64,000 nt of DNA from Lachnospiraceae bacterium (lineage in GTDB: Bacteria > Bacillota > Clostridia > Lachnospirales > Lachnospiraceae), in NCBI GenBank assembly GCA_017623215.1, contig JAGAPO010000020.1:1-64000 (forward strand), in the 5' to 3' direction. Shown here one piece after another: positions 61,792-64,000 of this stretch. Numbering within the stretch: position 1 is the stretch's first letter; every line of letters begins with the position of its first letter. A model generated the notes under the pieces. That model saw nothing but the letters and a program-made list of their open reading frames with translations, was not told the origin of the DNA and did not search any database. Both the position numbers and the translations under genes were made by a program.

Positions 61792-63664
61792 AGATATTAT
61801 TTATGAGAAAGGCTTCCGGTTCTTCTCGCAATTCATCCTGACCAGGCGTCAGACTCGAAATCTGTACCGAAGATTTCAGGTCATCTCACCCGGTGATCGC
61901 AAAAGCATTGTGAAGAAGAGCATGAAGTGTGCGCTGTTGATGTGGGGACTTGAGGCAATGGCCATGCTGCTTGTGCTAAGCCTTAATCCGTCTGTATTCG
62001 GAATTGCATGCTCTGTTCTTGCAATCTATGTGGTATCTGGTGAAGTTGTCAACAGAATGGAGACCTCCGCTCAGATTCGTCTATTGGAAGGATTGGATTC
62101 GTTTTTATCCGATGTCAGGCATAACTATTACAATTACAGAATGGTGGAAGAGGCGGTATACGAGGCCTCACGGCAGGCTTCTGACATGATGAAGCCGCAG
62201 GCGGAGAAGCTTGGACAGGTCCTGGAGGCGGACGATATACACGAAGCGCTTTCCAGATATAACGATGAGGTAAGTGATCGATTTCTCCGAATGTTCCTCG
62301 CATTGTGCGTGACGGTGCTGGAATACGGGGATAAAGAGGTAGACGGGCAGCTTCTGTTTTTAAATAACATCAAATACTTAAAGCAGGAGATTGCGGTAGA
62401 ACTGCTGAAGCGAAAGGAGTTAAAGTACCGGTTTTCCGGTTTGATATGGATTGCGGTGCTTCCGGTGTTCTTTCTTCCGGCTGTAGAAAGCTGGGCAGTC
62501 GGAAATCTGCCGTCATTGACAGAGTTTTACCGGGGAGCGGGAGGAATTATTTTGTCGGCAGTCATTTATCTTGCAACCTGGATTATCTACATGATGCTGA
62601 ACCAGCTGAAGGAACGCGATAGCACGGTTCCAAAGGAACATAAGATGCTCAAGAAGTTATTACGCCTTCCAATCGCCGGACTACTCGATAATTATATCAG
62701 TAAGAATTACGGAAAATGCAAAATGCTGACAGAGCTTTTAAGAAAAGTAGGGGACACAAGAAGTATTCGGGAATATCTGCTTTTTAGGTTTTTAACGGCG
62801 GGAGCCGCGGCACTTGGATGTATGCTGTTATTCGCAGGTATTCACAGAGAAGAAAAAAGACAGGCGTTTTATGTCAGTGAGGGAACAGAACTGGTTTCCG
62901 GAGCGGCAAATAAAACGCAGCAGCTCCGGATGGAGGAGATGCTTCCAACCCTGCTGGAACAATATATCGGAACCGGAATCGGAGAGGAGGAAATCCTTCA
63001 GGAGATAAAAGCCCAAGGAATTCTGAATAACAGTATTCTGGCAGAGGATTATGCAAAAGAAGTATATGAAAGAGTAAGAAAGTATGACAGGGCTTATTTC
63101 AAATGGTATGAACTTGGGGCAGCGGTTCTTGTTGGATTGGCTGCGTATGAACTTTCTTATGGATTCCTGCTGTATCGGAAAAAGCTGATGCAGATGGAGA
63201 TGGAGGATGAGGTCGTTCAGTTTCAGTCGATTATTCTGATGATGATGTATATGGACCGGATGAATATTCCTGCTATTTTTGAAATGCTGGAGAACTTTGC
63301 AGTAGTATTTAAGATTCCGCTTCAAAAATGCATGAATAATTATAATTACGGAGACATGCTTGCTCTTAGGGAACTGAGAGAGGAATGCGGTTTTGAGCCG
63401 ATGCGCAGGCTGGTGGATCAGTTTCTGTTATGCGATCGAATCGGAATTATCCACGCATTTGATGAAATTGCAGTGGAGAGAGCGAATTTCCGGGAAAAAC
63501 GAAAGCTGGATAATGAGATGAATCTTTCCAGACGGACGGCTGTCGGAAATTTAATATCTTATGTACCGATGGCGCTTACGGTTGGAGGATATCTGATTAT
63601 TCCGTTTATCCGGGAAAGTCTGGCGGAACTGATGCAATATGCGGGAGAGATGAATGCGATGTAG
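61778..63664 (+). CDS. TadB/TadC-like membrane platform protein
   Basis: A 628-residue membrane protein with hydrophobic segments near residues 50-90, 220-275, 340-360, 435-455 and at the C-terminus (NLISYVPMALTVGGYLIIPF). Size and segment layout equal TadB plus TadC, the inner-membrane platform of Tad systems, joined in one chain. Charged helical regions lie on the cytosolic side. It overlaps the ATPase gene by 14 bases. Confidence 0.72.
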   Translation: MKRDKDIIYEKGFRFFSQFILTRRQTRNLYRRFQVISPGDRKSIVKKSMKCALLMWGLEAMAMLLVLSLNPSVFGIACSVLAIYVVSGEVVNRMETSAQIRLLEGLDSFLSDVRHNYYNYRMVEEAVYEASRQASDMMKPQAEKLGQVLEADDIHEALSRYNDEVSDRFLRMFLALCVTVLEYGDKEVDGQLLFLNNIKYLKQEIAVELLKRKELKYRFSGLIWIAVLPVFFLPAVESWAVGNLPSLTEFYRGAGGIILSAVIYLATWIIYMMLNQLKERDSTVPKEHKMLKKLLRLPIAGLLDNYISKNYGKCKMLTELLRKVGDTRSIREYLLFRFLTAGAAALGCMLLFAGIHREEKRQAFYVSEGTELVSGAANKTQQLRMEEMLPTLLEQYIGTGIGEEEILQEIKAQGILNNSILAEDYAKEVYERVRKYDRAYFKWYELGAAVLVGLAAYELSYGFLLYRKKLMQMEMEDEVVQFQSIILMMMYMDRMNIPAIFEMLENFAVVFKIPLQKCMNNYNYGDMLALRELREECGFEPMRRLVDQFLLCDRIGIIHAFDEIAVERANFREKRKLDNEMNLSRRTAVGNLISYVPMALTVGGYLIIPFIRESLAELMQYAGEMNAM

Positions 63665-63715
63665 ATGGAAAAAGACGAGTAAATTGATGCAACGGATTCG
63701 GAAGAGGTGTATGCG

Positions 63716-64000
63716 ATGGAGAATTCGCTGAAAGGATTAATGCTGGCTTCAGGTATCATTATTACCTGTGTAATTATAAGCATTGGCTTTTATACAGCCA
63801 GGGAGGCAAAGAACACAGCCTCACAGGCAGCCGATTATCTGGCTGAGTTCAATAAAGAACTGTCGGAGGAGGGACTGTCAAGATATGACGGAGCGGAGGT
63901 GAGAGGAAGTGATATTATCAATTTGATTCGACGGGAGCTTGGAGCGTACGGAAAGGGGGAGAGCAGTGATGTAAGCATTAAGGTGAAGACCGGCATATCA
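63716..64000 (+). CDS. Small membrane-anchored pilin-like protein (partial)
   Basis: The frame from ATG 63716 is open to the window end (95 codons). MENSLKGLMLASGIIITCVI opens a single hydrophobic segment, followed by a charged helical region. Similar short single-span proteins occur after tadC-type genes in Clostridia and are likely pseudopilins or pilin-like components; no cleavage site of the class III type is certain. GAGGTG precedes the ATG. Confidence 0.6.
   Translation, partial: MENSLKGLMLASGIIITCVIISIGFYTAREAKNTASQAADYLAEFNKELSEEGLSRYDGAEVRGSDIINLIRRELGAYGKGESSDVSIKVKTGIS

Noticed and set aside
1..64000. CRISPR arrays, tRNA or rRNA genes, insertion-sequence transposases
   Set aside because: No regular repeat-spacer pattern, cloverleaf, rRNA stretch or transposase frame was recognised; the only mobile element is the intron tail at the left edge.

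Overview
The window comes from a spore-forming Clostridia chromosome, most likely Lachnospiraceae. The evidence is an rpsU-yqfC-yqfD-phoH-ybeY cluster in Bacillus/Clostridium order, several sporulation genes (yqfC, yqfD, spoIIM, a SpoVB/MurJ-type flippase, a BofC-like protein), a PyrK-type dihydroorotate dehydrogenase, RNase Y, AGGAGG-type ribosome binding sites and frequent GTG/TTG starts. GC is near 50 percent, with AT-richer patches around 19.2-20.1 kb, 24.4-25.3 kb and 56.3-56.9 kb. I cannot name the species.

Layout. 1-145: 3' end of a group II intron (reverse transcriptase tail plus domains V and VI). 0.35-3.1 kb: GH105 unsaturated glycuronyl hydrolase and an unrecognised partner. 3.2-11.1 kb: rpsU, yqfCD, phoH, ybeY, a DUF3048 lipoprotein, a flippase and a BofC-like protein. 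11.2-19.1 kb: two flavoproteins, proB, a DUF896 protein, 5-formyl-THF cyclo-ligase, proA and miaB. 19.2-20.1 kb: a small AT-rich insert with a cytidine-deaminase-like and a GyrI-like gene. 20.2-24.4 kb: rny, proC, spoIIM and a XerD-like recombinase with altered catalytic residues. 24.4-31.3 kb: ANT(6)-like adenylyltransferase, DAHP synthase (minus strand), pyrimidine-nucleoside phosphorylase and a SWIM/SNF2 helicase. 31.3-35.5 kb: an FtsX-type ABC system whose permease carries a very long coiled coil. 35.7-39.6 kb: D,D-carboxypeptidase, metallophosphoesterase, scpA, scpB. 39.6-45.7 kb: AraC regulator, KduD-type dehydrogenase, GH88, a second D,D-carboxypeptidase and a Gfo/Idh/MocA oxidoreductase. 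45.7-51.5 kb: a predicted metal-responsive locus (DUF2325 protein, DtxR/MntR-type regulator, a second HTH protein, and a fused CydDC-like exporter) tied together by a shared palindromic operator. 51.7-54.1 kb: pyrK-pyrD-pyrE. 54.2-56.9 kb: a 50-residue membrane peptide gene, its decayed copy, and a GH63-like glycosidase between them. 56.9-64 kb: a Tad/Flp-type pilus or secretion operon that runs off the window.

The genes group into a few systems. Unsaturated uronate handling involves GH105, GH88, KduD and AraC. Sporulation is supported by sigma-E-like sites before yqfC and spoIIM and a sigma-F-like site before the BofC-like gene, all with canonical spacing. Proline synthesis is proB, proA and proC. 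Pyrimidine metabolism is pyrKDE and pdp. The strongest leads are the metal-regulated exporter locus with its two operator types, the Tad operon with three successive ParA/MinD-like proteins lacking an obvious canonical P-loop, rpsU with no ATG, GTG or TTG start, the XerD-like enzyme lacking both catalytic histidines, and a roughly 45-base intergenic repeat found just before three unrelated genes.
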